Assembly (NCBI RefSeq): GCF_024460775.1 | Contig: NZ_JANFYZ010000001.1 | Span: 1-64,000, forward strand | Source of the DNA: Desulfovibrio desulfuricans | GTDB taxonomy: Bacteria; Desulfobacterota; Desulfovibrionia; Desulfovibrionales; Desulfovibrionaceae | Length of the DNA: 64,000 bases | Reading direction: 5' to 3' | Part shown: one piece after another, positions 35,284 through 43,370 of the stretch | Position numbering within the stretch: position 1 is the first letter of the stretch | Layout: each line of letters begins with the position of its first letter | Program-made: the position numbers and the translations under genes | Notes under the pieces: model-generated | What the model saw: only the letters and a program-made list of their open reading frames with translations | What the model was told of the DNA's origin: nothing | The model's database searches: none

Positions 35284-37539
35284 ATGCTCGCCAGCATTAT
35301 AAAGCGCGACGGCACGGAAGTGCCTTTTGATTCGGTCAAGATTCTCAATGCCATCACCAAGGCCAATCAGGCCGTTGGCGGTGAAGACATGTCCCCGACT
35401 GACCTGCTGTTTGTCACCGAAAAGGTGTGCAAAAAGCTGGAGTCGCGCAGCCTCAAGCATGTGGAAGAAATTCAGGATGTTGTTGAAGAAACCCTGATTC
35501 AGTACGACTACGCCAAAAGTGCCAAGGCTTACATCCTGTACCGGGCCGAGCATACGAAAATCCGTAATGCGGAATCGTATCTCATGGATATTTATAAAAA
35601 ACTTACGTATTCCCCGGCCCTGCAGGAAGACATCAAACGCGAGAATGCCAATATCGATGGCGATACGGCCATGGGCACCATGCTCAAGTATGGTTCCGAG
35701 GGCTCAAAATTCTTCATCGACAACTACATTCTGCCCAAGGACGCCTCCGCCGCGCACCTTAACGGCGATATCCACATTCACGACAAAGATTTTTACATGC
35801 TCACGGAAACGTGCTGCCAGATTGACCTTATCCCCTTGTTTAAAAATGGTTTTTCCACGGGGCACGGGCATTTGCGCGAGCCCAATTCCATTGAGAGCTA
35901 CTCGGCCCTTGCCTGCATTGCCATTCAGGCGAACCAGAATGAAATGCACGGCGGCCAGAGTGTGCCGCATTTTGACTTTGCCATGGCTGAAGGCGTTATC
36001 AAAACCTACCGCAAGGAATATGAGCGCGCTTTTGCCGCATTTTTGCGCATTGCCCAGAATCTGGAGGAGCAGGCAGCCATTGACGCCGCCAGAGAAACCA
36101 TCGCCCTGTTGCCCGAAGGCCCGCGCCTTGGCACCTGCGATGCTTTTGGAGAGGCCCTTGTGGCGGCTGTCCCCGAGGCCCGGCGCGAACTTGTGACGCG
36201 CGCGCATGCCTATGCAGCCGGCGAAGCCCTCAAATACACCGAGCGCCGCACCTATCAGGCTATGGAAGCCCTGATCCATAATCTGAACACCATGAATTCC
36301 CGTGCAGGCGCACAGGTGCCTTTCAGCTCCATCAACTACGGCACGGATGTTTCTGCCGAGGGGCGCATGGTTGTTAAAAACCTGCTGCGCGCCACCAAGG
36401 CCGGGCTTGGCAATGGGGAGACCTCCATTTTCCCCGTGCAGATATTCAAGGTGAAGTCCGGGGTCAACTATAATCCTGAAGATCCCAACTACGACCTTTT
36501 CAAGCAGGCTATGGATGTTTCCGCCATGCGGCTCTTCCCCAATTTCAGCTTTCTTGATGCGCCGTTCAACCTCCAGTACTACCGCCCGGGCGACTATAAT
36601 ACGGAAGTGGCCTACATGGGCTGCCGCACACGCGTGCTTGGCAACGTGTACGACAAGGACAGGCAGGTTACGTGCGGTCGCGGCAATCTGAGCTTCACCT
36701 CCATCAATCTTCCCCGGCTCGGGCTGGATGCGCGTGGCGACATCAGCCGTTTCTACGCTCTGCTGGATGACAAGATTGATCTGGTGTTCCGCCAGTTGCT
36801 GCATCGGCTCAAGATCCAGAGCGCCAAAAAAGTGCGCAACTATCCCTTCCTCATGGGCGAGGGCATCTGGCTCGATTCCGACAAACTGGGTTGGGACGAC
36901 AGTATTGAAGAAGTGCTCAAGCACGGCACCCTGACCGTGGGCTTTATCGGTCTTGCCGAAACGCTCAAGGCTCTTGTGGGCCAGCACCACGGCGAAAGCG
37001 AAGATGCCCAGAAGCTCGGCATCGAGATTGTTACGCACCTGCGCAAGCGGTGCGATGACGAAGCCGAAAAGACCGGACTCAATTTTTCACTCATCGCCAC
37101 CCCGGCGGAAAGCCTGAGCGGGCGTTTTGTCAACCTCGATAAAGCCAAGTACGGCAGCATCCCCGGCATCACCGACAGGGATTACTACACCAACTCGTTC
37201 CACGTGCCGGTGTACTGCCCCATCAAGGCCTTTAAAAAGATACAGATCGAGGCCCCGTACCACGCGTTGACCAATGCGGGCCACATCACCTATGTGGAGC
37301 TGGATGGGGATACCTGCAAGAACCTTGAAGCCTTTGAGAGCATCATCCGGTTTATGCACGATAATGGCGTTGGTTACGGCTCCATCAACCATCCTCTGGA
37401 TCGCGACCCTGTCTGCGGCTATGTGGGCGTGATCAACGGCGCCTGCCCCCGCTGCGGCCGCAAGGAAGGCGAAGGCGTAAGCGCCGAGATGCTTAAAGAA
37501 CTGCGTAAAAAATACCCGCACACCCCCAAGTGGGACTAG
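35284..37539 (+). CDS. nrdD: Anaerobic (class III) ribonucleoside-triphosphate reductase, catalytic chain lacking the glycyl-radical tail
   Basis: 751 residues. An N-terminal ATP-cone (about 3-92, SIIKRDGTEVPFDSVKIL) controls activity. The ten-stranded barrel carries the radical-site cysteines in TETCCQIDLIP and YMGCRTRVLGN. The C-terminus has a zinc region with Cys 711, 721 and 724 (DPVCGYVG, ACPRCGRK); the family normally shows CPVC, so one ligand appears replaced by Asp. The chain stops at KYPHTPKWD without the conserved RITGYL glycyl-radical motif, which lies in the next separate gene. The enzyme makes deoxynucleotides without oxygen. It is controlled by the cobalamin riboswitch upstream. 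Confidence 0.93.
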   Translation: MLASIIKRDGTEVPFDSVKILNAITKANQAVGGEDMSPTDLLFVTEKVCKKLESRSLKHVEEIQDVVEETLIQYDYAKSAKAYILYRAEHTKIRNAESYLMDIYKKLTYSPALQEDIKRENANIDGDTAMGTMLKYGSEGSKFFIDNYILPKDASAAHLNGDIHIHDKDFYMLTETCCQIDLIPLFKNGFSTGHGHLREPNSIESYSALACIAIQANQNEMHGGQSVPHFDFAMAEGVIKTYRKEYERAFAAFLRIAQNLEEQAAIDAARETIALLPEGPRLGTCDAFGEALVAAVPEARRELVTRAHAYAAGEALKYTERRTYQAMEALIHNLNTMNSRAGAQVPFSSINYGTDVSAEGRMVVKNLLRATKAGLGNGETSIFPVQIFKVKSGVNYNPEDPNYDLFKQAMDVSAMRLFPNFSFLDAPFNLQYYRPGDYNTEVAYMGCRTRVLGNVYDKDRQVTCGRGNLSFTSINLPRLGLDARGDISRFYALLDDKIDLVFRQLLHRLKIQSAKKVRNYPFLMGEGIWLDSDKLGWDDSIEEVLKHGTLTVGFIGLAETLKALVGQHHGESEDAQKLGIEIVTHLRKRCDDEAEKTGLNFSLIATPAESLSGRFVNLDKAKYGSIPGITDRDYYTNSFHVPVYCPIKAFKKIQIEAPYHALTNAGHITYVELDGDTCKNLEAFESIIRFMHDNGVGYGSINHPLDRDPVCGYVGVINGACPRCGRKEGEGVSAEMLKELRKKYPHTPKWD

Positions 37540-37591
37540 CGGTCATATACAATTTTCATCAACTTTTGCTTATAGAACAAGGAGAGCGACA

Positions 37592-37762
37592 ATGCTAATG
37601 AAATCGCGTCTGTTCGAGGAAACCAAGCCCGCGCAGAAACTTGTGGGTCAGGATGTGGGCTTTGAACGTACCCGCCGCATCACCGGTTACCTTGTGGGAA
37701 CGCTTGACCGTTTCAACAACGCCAAGCGCTCGGAAGAGCGCGATCGTGTCAAGCATGCCTGA
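37592..37762 (+). CDS. Separate glycyl-radical peptide completing NrdD
   Basis: 56 codons from ATG at 37592, preceded by AAGGAG eight bases upstream. The translation contains RTRRITGYLVGTLDRFNN and ends ERDRVKHA, which is the standard C-terminal end of class III NrdD, with the radical glycine at residue 32 of this peptide. It is in a different transcriptional position from nrdD: a stop codon and 52 noncoding bases with a good ribosome binding site separate them, so a simple sequencing frameshift does not explain it. Its last eight bases overlap the chosen nrdG start. It presumably docks in the NrdD barrel as a detachable radical subunit, as GrcA/YfiD does for pyruvate formate-lyase. Confidence 0.85.
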   Translation: MLMKSRLFEETKPAQKLVGQDVGFERTRRITGYLVGTLDRFNNAKRSEERDRVKHA

Positions 37763-38270
37763 ATCCGGTAATGCCGGGGTCATGCGGCTGTCAGGCATTG
37801 TGGAGGAATCCATAGTGGACGGCCCGGGCCTGAGGTATGTCCTGTTCACGCAGGGTTGCCCGCATCACTGCAAAGGATGCCACAATCCGCAGACGCACGA
37901 CTTTAAGGGCGGCTTTCCGTTTACGGCGGAGGCCGCCCTTGCCCAGATTGGGGAAAACCCTCTTCTGTCGGGAGTGACGCTGTCTGGCGGGGAGCCCTTT
38001 GAGCAGGCCCAGGCGCTCTGCGCCGTGGCCGAGGGCGTGCAGGCCATGCGCAAAAATGTGATGACCTACACGGGTTACACATTTGAAGCCCTGCTTGCCC
38101 GCAATGACTACTGGACAAACCGGCTGCTGGAACTGACGGATGTTCTTGTGGATGGCCCCTATGTGGAAAGCCTCCGCGATCTTGAGTTGCAGTTCAGGGG
38201 CAGTTCCAACCAGCGCCTTCTTGACCGCGCCAGCCGTGAGCGAATAGCGGCAGCATTGTGCAGCCGTTGA
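37755..38270 (+). CDS. nrdG: Anaerobic ribonucleotide reductase activating protein (radical SAM)
   Basis: 171 residues from ATG at 37755, which overlaps the glycyl-radical peptide gene; ATG 37782 is the alternative (162 residues) and neither has a strong ribosome binding site. The radical SAM cluster CxxxCxxC is in GCPHHCKGCHNP, with GVTLSGGEPFEQ for SAM binding. It abstracts a hydrogen from the NrdD glycine; here the substrate would be the separate 56-residue peptide, alone or bound to NrdD. The overlap suggests coupled translation of activator and radical peptide. Confidence 0.92.
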   Translation: MPESGNAGVMRLSGIVEESIVDGPGLRYVLFTQGCPHHCKGCHNPQTHDFKGGFPFTAEAALAQIGENPLLSGVTLSGGEPFEQAQALCAVAEGVQAMRKNVMTYTGYTFEALLARNDYWTNRLLELTDVLVDGPYVESLRDLELQFRGSSNQRLLDRASRERIAAALCSR

Positions 38271-38314
38271 ATTTTTACGAATCCTGCCAGTTTGTTCTGC
38301 CGGTAACGCTTGCT

Positions 38315-38338
38315 CCCCGCTTTTGGCGGGGTTTTTTA
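38315..38338 (+). terminator. Rho-independent terminator of the nrdD operon
   Basis: CCCCGC and GCGGGG pair around TTTTG, followed by TTTTTTATT. Confidence 0.85.
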
Positions 38339-38360
38339 TTGGGGTTTGGCCGCAGGCGGC

Positions 38361-39362
38361 TCACTGTTTCGGTGTGGCTTTTGTGCCGGTCACATAGGAG
38401 GCAAAACCCACATCCATCTGCTGTATATGGTCCACCAGCCAGGTTTTCAGGTATTCCAGCAGGGCAATATCAATAAAGGCCTTGTCGTCAAGCACGGCCT
38501 CACGAAGTTCTGTCACTGCTTTTCTGAAACCCTGGTGCACTTCAATGTGCCTTGCCGTGAGCGGATATGGCGTGCGGCTGAAGAAAAGTTCTTCTGTGGC
38601 AAAATGGCTGAAGGCATAGCCCGTCAGATCATCAAGAATTTCGAGCAGCAGCTTTTTATCGCAGCCTTTCTGCATTCCACGGTGCAGCTTGTTGATGTAC
38701 GAAAGCAAGAGCTTGTGCTGGCCGTCAATGACCGGAATGTTCGTGTTGTAACGGCTATCCCAGGGGAAAGCCTCTGCAAGCTCAGTATCTGCTTCGTCCT
38801 TATCAGTGGCGGCTGCGTCCAAAATCTGGCTGGCGTGCAGCAATATGCTTTCGCTATGGTGCAGCGCCGCAGAAAGAGCAAGAATTTGCTCCTTACGCGG
38901 GCGGTCCTCGGGCAGCCCATTGCCCGCCTCAGCAGCAGTGGCCAGGTCGTTCAACTCTGACTGGGCGTTGCGCAGGGCCGCAAGGGCCGTCTGCTGCGTC
39001 TGCATGTCCACAACGCGCCTTTCGCGCAGTTCCTGAATTTCCTGCCGGAGTTTGTCTGCTGTTTCGCGCGCTTCGGCAAGGTCGTGGCGAAGCGCGGCCT
39101 CTCTGGCATTGAGGCTGTCTTCCAGAGCGCGCACAACATCGCAGGCCGTGGGTATGGAAGGGATTTCAGCGCAGTCCGGTTGCGCAATGGCAGCTACGAA
39201 CGTGCGCAGGGGCAGCAGGAGGTATCGGTAGAGCAGCACAAGGCCGCAAAGGGAAAAAAGCAGGGAGAGGACAACTGCAAGCCGGGAAAAGGGCGGGGTG
39301 AGCTGCATGGCGATAATGCCAGCCAAGGGAGCAATAATCAGAAAAATGATTGGAACGCCCAT
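38361..39362 (-). CDS. Membrane-anchored coiled-coil protein with C-terminal bacteriohemerythrin domain
   Basis: 333 residues from ATG 39362, preceded by GGGGG; a TTG five codons earlier is less likely. Two membrane helices at about residues 3-20 and 28-48, then a coiled coil (REAALRHDLAEARETADKL to about 140). The last 130 residues are hemerythrin: NIPVIDGQHKLLLSYINKLH, FSHFATEELFF, HIEVHQGF and WLVDHIQQMD supply the His/Glu/Asp diiron ligands. It likely senses or binds oxygen at the membrane. The missing output domain suggests a partner, perhaps the adjacent HD-GYP protein 32 bases upstream. Confidence 0.85.
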   Translation of the reverse strand: MGVPIIFLIIAPLAGIIAMQLTPPFSRLAVVLSLLFSLCGLVLLYRYLLLPLRTFVAAIAQPDCAEIPSIPTACDVVRALEDSLNAREAALRHDLAEARETADKLRQEIQELRERRVVDMQTQQTALAALRNAQSELNDLATAAEAGNGLPEDRPRKEQILALSAALHHSESILLHASQILDAAATDKDEADTELAEAFPWDSRYNTNIPVIDGQHKLLLSYINKLHRGMQKGCDKKLLLEILDDLTGYAFSHFATEELFFSRTPYPLTARHIEVHQGFRKAVTELREAVLDDKAFIDIALLEYLKTWLVDHIQQMDVGFASYVTGTKATPKQ

Positions 39363-39394
39363 GTTTTCCCCCGTCAATGGGTATGCCTACCCAG

Positions 39395-40654
39395 TCAAGG
39401 TTGCCTGGCAGCTCTTGCCGCCTCATCACATAACCTGCGCATAACCACAAAGTTTGCTGCGGCCTTGCGTTGGGCGCGTATGCGCTCTTTATTGACGCGT
39501 AGCACATTATCGGCCAGGAGCGCTACCACGCCTTTGTCCAGATAGCCGAGTTCCGCCATGGATGCGATGATTCTCATGGCTTCGGCCAGCGGCATGCCGC
39601 TACGGTAGGGGCGGTCTTCTGTGAGGGCTGTAAAAACATCCGCCACGGCGATGATACGTACAGGAAGCGTCAGGCTGCTTCCTTCAATTTTGTGGGGATA
39701 GCCCGTGCCGTCAATGCGTTCGTGGTGTCTGCCGCCCCATTCCCGCACGCAGGTAAAACCGGGTATGGAACCCAGCAAATTCATACTGATTTCAGCATGT
39801 TTTTGAATTTCCTGCACTTCGTCAGGCGTAAGCGCCGCTGGTTTTTCCAGAATTTCGAGTGGCACCGCAAGTTTGCCTATGTCATGCAGCAGACCGGCTA
39901 CAAACATGGTCGTGAGATCGTCGGCGTCGGCCATGCGGGTTAGCCTGAGCAGCATGCGCGCCGTATAGGCCACGCCCAGCGAGTGGGTGGCGGTGAAGGG
40001 GCTTTTGGAGTCAATGGTTTGCGAAAAAAGCCCGCACAGTTCCACAAGCTGCACCGGGCCAAGAATTACAGAGCCAAATGCCGTAGCCAGGTATTCTTCC
40101 ATGCGCTCGTGGCTGTCCAGAAACGCTGAAATTTCCGAATCATGAGCCAGGGTTGCCAGCGCTTCAAGGCAGGCTTGGGCGTATTCCCTGTCTTTTGCCT
40201 GCAGGGTGAGGCAGATGCTGTACAGGTCAGAAGCCTGCTTGCCGCGCAGGGCAACGTCAACCCGGTCAGCCAGGTGGATGCAGTTGGCTGGCAGTGCGTG
40301 CTGGTCGGAGGCCTCATAACTGCACCATTCCGTATGGTGATGCAGCACCATGTCGCACACTGGCCTGGGCAGCCCCGCAGTTTTGCAAAAGGCCCAGCCA
40401 GCCCGGCAGTGCAAGGCTTTGTTGCGTTCAAATATGAGGTCGCGCGTATCGCTTTTGAGCGGCACTGCGCCAATATCGTGCAGCATGCTGGCCATAAGCA
40501 TGTACTTGCGCGTGGTGCGTGATATCCGCATGCGTTCAGCAATAACCTGGCTCAAAAAGGCAACCCGCAGATGGTGTCCGGCAAGAAGCGGCGTAACCAT
40601 GTCCAGCGCGCGCGAAAAACCCATCAGCAGATCAAAAAGGCGAATTGAACGCAT
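39395..40654 (-). CDS. HD-GYP domain protein (putative cyclic-di-GMP phosphodiesterase) with a second N-terminal HD domain
   Basis: 419 residues. An N-terminal HD-type domain (about 20-150, MASMLHDIGAVPLKSD, MVLHHHTEW) is followed by a canonical HD-GYP domain (about 225-370): FVAGLLHDIGKLAVP, HHERIDGTGYP and VADVFTALTEDRPYR. The GYP signature predicts cyclic-di-GMP hydrolysis. The N-terminal copy lacks GYP and may be regulatory. It precedes the hemerythrin gene on the same strand, so oxygen-linked cyclic-di-GMP control is a reasonable inference. Confidence 0.88.
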   Translation of the reverse strand: MRSIRLFDLLMGFSRALDMVTPLLAGHHLRVAFLSQVIAERMRISRTTRKYMLMASMLHDIGAVPLKSDTRDLIFERNKALHCRAGWAFCKTAGLPRPVCDMVLHHHTEWCSYEASDQHALPANCIHLADRVDVALRGKQASDLYSICLTLQAKDREYAQACLEALATLAHDSEISAFLDSHERMEEYLATAFGSVILGPVQLVELCGLFSQTIDSKSPFTATHSLGVAYTARMLLRLTRMADADDLTTMFVAGLLHDIGKLAVPLEILEKPAALTPDEVQEIQKHAEISMNLLGSIPGFTCVREWGGRHHERIDGTGYPHKIEGSSLTLPVRIIAVADVFTALTEDRPYRSGMPLAEAMRIIASMAELGYLDKGVVALLADNVLRVNKERIRAQRKAAANFVVMRRLCDEAARAARQP

Positions 40655-40822
40655 GAAACCTCACTCTCACCAATCGGAACAGATATTCAAAGTAAAATAA
40701 TAGGACAACCGGCCCCCGGAGGCAATAGGCTCATTTGCACAGAGGCTGACAGAAAGAGTACTTTTTTGCATCATGGATGTTACGTAAGCCCCATGTTGCA
40801 ATTGCACAGAGTTTTTGCCGCA

Positions 40823-40857
40823 GACGTAAATGTGCCGCACCCGGATGAGTGCGGCAC
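40823..40857 (-). terminator. Hairpin after nifS, probable terminator
   Basis: GTGCCGCAC and GTGCGGCAC form a 9-bp perfect stem about 50 bases beyond the nifS stop. The minus-strand T-run after it is weak (ATTTACG). Confidence 0.5.
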
Positions 40858-40905
40858 ATAATCTACAGGCATTGGAATCTGCGCCAACTACTGCTTGAGT
40901 CAGGA

Positions 40906-42060
40906 TTAATCCTTGAAGGGAGAAATCATGCGCAAGGTTTTGATGACATCAGGGAAGTTCTGGATGACAAAGTCCACTTCTTCCTGCGTGGTGTAGCGGG
41001 AGAGGGAAAGGCGGATGGAGCCGTGGGCGTAAGTAAAGGGTACACCCATGGCGCGCAGCACGTGCGAAGGTTCAAGGCTGCCAGAGGTGCAGGCAGACCC
41101 GGAGCTTGCGCAGATGCCGAGCCTGTCGAGCATGAGCAGGATGGCTTCGCCTTCCACGTTTTTAAATGCAATATTGGTGGTGTTGGGCAGGCGGTTATCC
41201 ACATCGCCGTTGACCATGCAGTCGGAGATACGTTCAAGCAGACCCTGTTCAAGCCTGTCGCGCAGCATGGCCACGCTGACGCGTTCTTCCTGCATGTGCG
41301 CAATGGCAAGCTGAGCCGCTGCGCCAAGCCCTGCAATGTACGGCACATTTTCCGTACCCGCGCGGCGACCCCGCTCCTGATGGCCGCCCCGCAAAAACGG
41401 GCGGAAGCGCACACCCTTGCGCACATACAGCACGCCAATACCCTTGGGGGCGTGCAGCTTGTGGCCGGAGAGCGAAAGCATGTCCGCAGGCAGATGGGCA
41501 AGGTCAATGGGCGTTTTGCCCACGGCCTGCACGGCATCCGTATGGAACAGCACGCCGCTCTCGCTAGCCATTTCAGCCATGCGCTGGATAGGATAGATAT
41601 TGCCCACCTCGTTGTTGGCAAACATGATGGATGCCAGCGCCGTATCAGGCGTGAGGGCGGCTGCGTATTCGTCAAGGTCAAGGCGTCCCTTGTTGTCCAC
41701 GCCAAGGTAGGTCACCCGGTAGCCCTGGCGTTCCCAGTGCTGCATGACGCTGAGCACGGCGGGATGTTCCACGCGGGTGGTGATGAGATGGCGCTTTTCA
41801 GGCTGGGTCTGGATGGCCGACCAGATGGCGGCGTTGTCGCTCTCCGACCCGCAGGAGGTAAAGATGATTTCGTCCGGGTTTGCGCCCAGCAGACTGGCCA
41901 TCTGCTCGCGGGCTGTTTCGACCGCATCTGCCACCTGACCGCCAAAGGTGTGCATGCTTGAAGGGTTGCCGTACAGCTCGTTCAGATAGGGCAGGATGGC
42001 ATCGCGTACTTCAGGCGCAACAGCCGTGGTGGCGTTGTTGTCAAGATAGATGGTTTTCAT
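40906..42060 (-). CDS. nifS: Cysteine desulfurase NifS
   Basis: 384 residues. PLP enzyme of class V fold: MKTIYLDNNATTAVAPEV at the start, FHTDAVQAVGK, the Schiff-base lysine in SLSGHKLHAPKG, and the mobile-loop active Cys in ASSGSACTSGSLEPSHVL. It supplies sulfur to NifU, whose gene ends five bases upstream. In bacteria without nif genes nearby this pair acts as the housekeeping Fe-S assembly system. Confidence 0.95.
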   Translation of the reverse strand: MKTIYLDNNATTAVAPEVRDAILPYLNELYGNPSSMHTFGGQVADAVETAREQMASLLGANPDEIIFTSCGSESDNAAIWSAIQTQPEKRHLITTRVEHPAVLSVMQHWERQGYRVTYLGVDNKGRLDLDEYAAALTPDTALASIMFANNEVGNIYPIQRMAEMASESGVLFHTDAVQAVGKTPIDLAHLPADMLSLSGHKLHAPKGIGVLYVRKGVRFRPFLRGGHQERGRRAGTENVPYIAGLGAAAQLAIAHMQEERVSVAMLRDRLEQGLLERISDCMVNGDVDNRLPNTTNIAFKNVEGEAILLMLDRLGICASSGSACTSGSLEPSHVLRAMGVPFTYAHGSIRLSLSRYTTQEEVDFVIQNFPDVIKTLRMISPFKD

Positions 42061-42065
42061 GGCGG

Positions 42066-42902
42066 TTAGGCCTCCTCAACCACGATGTCGGCTTCAACAT
42101 GTTCGCGCAGCAGGCGCTGCACCAGATCGCGGATGGTCACTTCGCTCGAACGGCACTGGGCGCAGCGCCCGCGCAGGGAGACCACAACGCGCAGACCGTC
42201 CACATCCACCAGTTCAATATCGCCTCCGTCAGCAGCAAGCTGCGGGCGGATTTCTTCGTCAATGGTCTTGAGCACCTTCTGCATGCGCTGCACGTTGGTG
42301 AGGCGCGGCTTGGGCTTGAGCTCGACCAGCGGCTTCTGCTTGAGCTGGGCGGCCAGAATCTCGGCTATTTCATCAAGGCATTCGCCGCATGCGCCGCCAG
42401 CCTTGGTGTAGTTGGTGATTTCTTCAACTGTCTTGAGGCCGTTTTCAGTGATGGCGCGGATAATCTGGGCATCCGTGATGCCAAAGCACTTACACACCAG
42501 CTTGCCTTCTTCATGGGCATGGGGTACGGGCGGTTCGCCCTTCCATTGACGGATGGCGGCTTCAAGCGCCTCCTGGCCCATGACGGAGCAGTGCATCTTC
42601 TGCTTGGGCAGGCCGCCCAAAGCGTTGGTGATGTCCTTGTTGGTGATCTTGAGCGCGTCTTCAACAGACATGCCCTTGACCATGTCGGTCAGCACAGAGC
42701 TTGAAGCAATGGCGCTGGCGCAGCCAAAGGTTTCAAAGCTGGCGTCTTCGATGATGTGCTGGTCGTTGATCTTGAGATATAGCTTGAGTGCGTCTCCGCA
42801 TGTCAGGCTGCCCACTTCGCCAATGGCGTTGGCGCCTTCAAGGGGACCCACATTGTGCGGCCGCAGAAAGTGGTCGTGTACTGCTTCAGTGTAATTCCAC
42901 AT
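42066..42902 (-). CDS. nifU: Fe-S cluster scaffold NifU (three-domain)
   Basis: 278 residues with the full NifU layout: an IscU-like N-terminal domain (SLTCGDALKLYLKI, FGCASAIASSSVLTD, MHCSVMGQEAL), a central [2Fe-2S] ferredoxin-like domain (LVCKCFGITD, GGACGECLDEI) and a C-terminal Nfu domain with the CxxC scaffold (GRCAQCRSSEVTIRD). Overlaps the 3' end of the Rrf2 gene by 17 bases. Works with NifS. Confidence 0.95.
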   Translation of the reverse strand: MWNYTEAVHDHFLRPHNVGPLEGANAIGEVGSLTCGDALKLYLKINDQHIIEDASFETFGCASAIASSSVLTDMVKGMSVEDALKITNKDITNALGGLPKQKMHCSVMGQEALEAAIRQWKGEPPVPHAHEEGKLVCKCFGITDAQIIRAITENGLKTVEEITNYTKAGGACGECLDEIAEILAAQLKQKPLVELKPKPRLTNVQRMQKVLKTIDEEIRPQLAADGGDIELVDVDGLRVVVSLRGRCAQCRSSEVTIRDLVQRLLREHVEADIVVEEA

Positions 42903-43329
42903 GATTGCCTCCCGTTACGGAGCATTTCTCTGAGTCTATAATTTCCTGCAAGGTGCGCTTTTGCAGGAAGGAGCGGATGTGCCCGTCCAGTTCTGTCCAG
43001 AAGCCCCGGGTGGAGCAGTGGGATTCGCGTTGACAATGGCGACCCTTGCTCAGACAGCGCACAGGGGAAATTTCACCCTCAAGATGCTGAAAGACTTCTT
43101 CAATGTTAATATCTGTTGGCGACTTGGCAAGTGAGTATCCGCCGCCAGAACCGCGCACCGCACGCAAAATGCCCATGGGGCGCAGTGCCCGCACTATCTG
43201 TTCCAGATAGCCCGATGAGATGTTTTCTTCTCGGGCCACCTGCCCCAGTTGCAAAAGAGAGCCCTGGGGCTGGGCCGCCAGACGCAGCAAAAAGCGCAAT
43301 CCGTAACGGGTTCTGGTAGAAAATCGCAT
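42886..43329 (-). CDS. Rrf2/IscR-family Fe-S cluster-sensing repressor
   Basis: 147 residues from ATG 43329, with GAGG six bases upstream; an ATG two codons earlier abuts the GAGG. Winged HTH at the N-terminus (TRTRYGLRFLLRLA, SSGYLEQIVRALRPMGI). Three cysteines in RCLSKGRHCQRESHCST match the cluster-ligand spacing of IscR. First gene of the nifU-nifS operon, which it probably represses when clusters are sufficient. Confidence 0.9.
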   Translation of the reverse strand: MRFSTRTRYGLRFLLRLAAQPQGSLLQLGQVAREENISSGYLEQIVRALRPMGILRAVRGSGGGYSLAKSPTDINIEEVFQHLEGEISPVRCLSKGRHCQRESHCSTRGFWTELDGHIRSFLQKRTLQEIIDSEKCSVTGGNHVELH

Positions 43330-43370
43330 AGGCATCCTCGTATCCTGTAGGGGTTCAGGATTATGAACTC

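Noticed and set aside
37540-37591. Sequencing frameshift as the cause of the split nrdD
   Set aside because: The gap contains a stop codon, 52 noncoding bases and an AAGGAG at proper spacing before the new ATG, which a single base error cannot produce.
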